This document shows, piece by piece, positions 5,436-6,991 of a stretch of DNA of 6,991 nucleotides. Numbering within the stretch: the stretch's first letter is position 1; each line of letters starts with the position of its first letter. The stretch is from Actinomycetota bacterium (lineage in GTDB: Bacteria > Actinomycetota > Actinomycetes > Nanopelagicales > Nanopelagicaceae). The translations under genes were made by a program, and so were the position numbers. The stretch spans positions 1 through 6,991 of the forward strand of contig RGYL01000042.1 in the NCBI GenBank assembly GCA_010032085.1. The letters run 5' to 3'. The notes below the pieces were generated by a model. The model was not told the origin of the DNA and did no database searches. It saw only the letters and a list, made by a program, of their open reading frames with translations.

Positions 5436-6991
5436 CTTGGTCTCACTAGCGCAGAAGCAGAAGCGCGCCTTGTCGAGCATGGAGTGAATGCACTCCCAAG
5501 CGAGAAGGAAAAGAACTTACTGCAGGTCGCGTTCTCAGTTTTGCGAGAGCCGATGTTATTGCTCTTGGCAGCTGCTGGTGCGATAAGTTTCTTACTAGCC
5601 GAATTAGTTGATGCGCTTTTACTAATGGCAACCGTATTCATAGTTCTTGGAATCTCTATTTACCAAGAGCGAAGAACTGAGCGCGCTTTAAGTGCCCTAC
5701 GTGAATTAACTGCGCCACTAGCCCTTGTGATTCGGGATGGCAAAGAGCAGCGAATTGGAAGTTCTCAAATTGTTCCCGGAGATTTATTGGTTCTTCTCGA
5801 AGGTGACCGAATTGCGGCCGATTCAATTCTGGTCTCGCGTTCGCCGATCGAAGTTGATGAGTCGCTGTTAACGGGAGAATCGATTCCGGTAGCAAAAGAA
5901 GAGGGAATGCCTATTTTCACCGGCTCCCTAGTTGTAAGAGGACATGGTCGTGGAAAAGTAACAAGAACTGGAGTAGATACTGAGTTAGGCAAGATTGGAA
6001 AATCTATGCAGGAGATTCCATATCAACGAACGCTTCTGCAACGCAATGTAGATAGATTGGTGAAAGGAATAGGAACGTTATCCCTCATAGCAGTCATAGC
6101 GATCTTCTATTTATACGGAAGTTCGCGCGGTAATTGGCTCGAGGGCGCCCTCGCCGGAATAGCCGCAGCTATGGCTCTAATTCCAGAAGAGTTTCCTGTA
6201 ATCATCACTCTCTTCATGGCGCTTGGTGCTTGGCGCATGGCAAAGGTGAAAGTTATTGCAAGACAGCCCGCCGTTATTGAGGCGCTAGGTGCAGTAACAG
6301 TCCTCTGTGTAGATAAAACCGGGACGATTACGCGCAATGAGATGGAAGTAACTGAAATTCACTGTTCAAGTGAGGTTCACAACTTTGACGGCTCCCCTCT
6401 CTCTGAATCACTTCTAGAAGCTGTTGAGATTGCATCGCTGGCTTTGCCAAGTCGGCCATTTGATCCCATGGATAAAGCGTTTGTAAAGCTTGCAGAAATA
6501 TTGAAGAAGCGGAAGTCGTTACGCTCGATTCAAGAGTTTCCATTAACTCATAAGAGACTTGCTTTTATTCACTTGTGGCAAGGTGACTCGGGAGTAATTG
6601 CTGCCGCAAAAGGCGCACCAGAAGAGATCTTTAAAATGTGTCAACTTTCTAGCAATGAAGTCGAATACTTTGAAAATCAAGTTCATGTAGCAGCGGCTCG
6701 AGGTTTTCGAGTACTGGGAATTGCACGCGCAGATGTAAGCGAAGTTTCAGAATTCAATGTTGAAACTACTCCCTTTAAATTTCTTGGAATCGCTCTTCTG
6801 CACGATCCCGTGCGAGAGGGGGTTCCGGAAGCTATAAAAGTATGCGCTGGTGCCGGAGTTAAGACAATCATGATTACCGGGGATCATCCCTCGACTGCCT
6901 TAGCCATTGGCAAAGAGATTGGGATTGATGGAATAGATAGCTGTATCACCGGAGCAGAGCTAAATTCAATGTCGGATGAAGAACTACACAA
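5427..6991 (+). CDS. P-type cation-transporting ATPase, P2-like, N-terminal part (cut by window edge)
   Basis: This is an ion pump that is phosphorylated by ATP on an aspartate; 521 codons are in the window, with the later membrane helices beyond the right edge. Seen: the N-terminal cation-ATPase segment GLTSAEAEARLVEHG (5-19), helices M1/M2 (about 42-79), the actuator domain with TGES at 149-152, M3 (about 213-230) and M4 (241-268) with IPEEFPVI, phosphorylation site DKTGT at 296-300 (Asp296), nucleotide-binding FDPMDKA and KGAPE at 395-399, and TGDH at 484-487. No heavy-metal CxxC domain or CPC motif is seen, which argues against Cu/Cd pumps. SERCA-type PEGLP is replaced by PEEFP, and the DKTGT-KGAPE spacing (99 residues) is shorter than in SERCA (about 164). 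Ion specificity is unknown. GTG 5427 is the first possible start after an in-frame TGA and precedes the domain start. It may be co-transcribed with azlCD or have its own leaderless promoter. Confidence 0.93.
   Translation, partial: MESLGLTSAEAEARLVEHGVNALPSEKEKNLLQVAFSVLREPMLLLLAAAGAISFLLAELVDALLLMATVFIVLGISIYQERRTERALSALRELTAPLALVIRDGKEQRIGSSQIVPGDLLVLLEGDRIAADSILVSRSPIEVDESLLTGESIPVAKEEGMPIFTGSLVVRGHGRGKVTRTGVDTELGKIGKSMQEIPYQRTLLQRNVDRLVKGIGTLSLIAVIAIFYLYGSSRGNWLEGALAGIAAAMALIPEEFPVIITLFMALGAWRMAKVKVIARQPAVIEALGAVTVLCVDKTGTITRNEMEVTEIHCSSEVHNFDGSPLSESLLEAVEIASLALPSRPFDPMDKAFVKLAEILKKRKSLRSIQEFPLTHKRLAFIHLWQGDSGVIAAAKGAPEEIFKMCQLSSNEVEYFENQVHVAAARGFRVLGIARADVSEVSEFNVETTPFKFLGIALLHDPVREGVPEAIKVCAGAGVKTIMITGDHPSTALAIGKEIGIDGIDSCITGAELNSMSDEELH

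Noticed and set aside
5418..5440. Inverted repeat considered as the azlCD terminator
   Set aside because: It has only a 6-bp stem, is followed by CTTGG rather than a T-run, and lies over the next gene's start codon.
5414..6871. Several minus-strand open frames opposite the ATPase
   Set aside because: All are antisense to the continuous P-type ATPase frame with its TGES, DKTGT, KGAPE and TGDH motifs.
1..6991. Search for a defence, mobile or biosynthetic system
   Set aside because: No transposase, integrase, toxin-antitoxin pair, CRISPR repeat, tRNA-linked attachment site or unusual gene cluster is visible; the genes are housekeeping or transport.

Overview
The window looks like a compact, moderate-GC actinobacterial chromosome. 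I see two partial and five complete protein genes, and no RNA genes, mobile elements or CRISPR. The minus-strand order thyX-dapA-rnj-ftsK is a conserved actinobacterial arrangement; in Mycobacterium tuberculosis the same genes occur in the same order, with a few extra genes between rnj and ftsK. Short intergenic gaps (0-49 bp), frequent GTG/TTG starts and a base composition well below that of Streptomyces or Mycobacterium suggest a streamlined lineage, for example freshwater Nanopelagicales (acI/Planktophila-like). That lineage guess is inference only.

Left part, minus strand (1-4375): reading 5' to 3', thyX (flavin-dependent thymidylate synthase), then dapA (4-hydroxy-tetrahydrodipicolinate synthase), then rnj (ribonuclease J, whose start overlaps the dapA stop by one base), then the N-terminal third of ftsK (DNA translocase), which runs off the left edge. 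A hairpin followed by a T-run after rnj could partly separate ftsK from the upstream genes.

Right part, plus strand (4415-6991): azlC and azlD (two-subunit branched-chain amino-acid exporter, 4-base overlap), then a P-type cation ATPase that runs off the right edge. The two arms diverge from a 39-bp region between the thyX and azlC starts, which must hold both promoters.

The genes are mostly housekeeping: dTMP synthesis, lysine/peptidoglycan precursor synthesis, RNA decay, chromosome segregation, amino-acid export and ion transport. I found no convincing new multi-gene system. The most interesting signals are regulatory. Every gene lacking a Shine-Dalgarno sequence and not translationally coupled has a TANNNT hexamer ending 6-8 nt before its start codon, which suggests leaderless transcription. 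The thyX/azlC gap seems to carry overlapping back-to-back -10 elements. A perfect inverted repeat encloses the ATPase start codon. The ATPase belongs to a poorly characterised-looking branch with PEEFP in place of PEGLP in its ion-binding helix.

No stretch longer than 300 bases lacks a gene.
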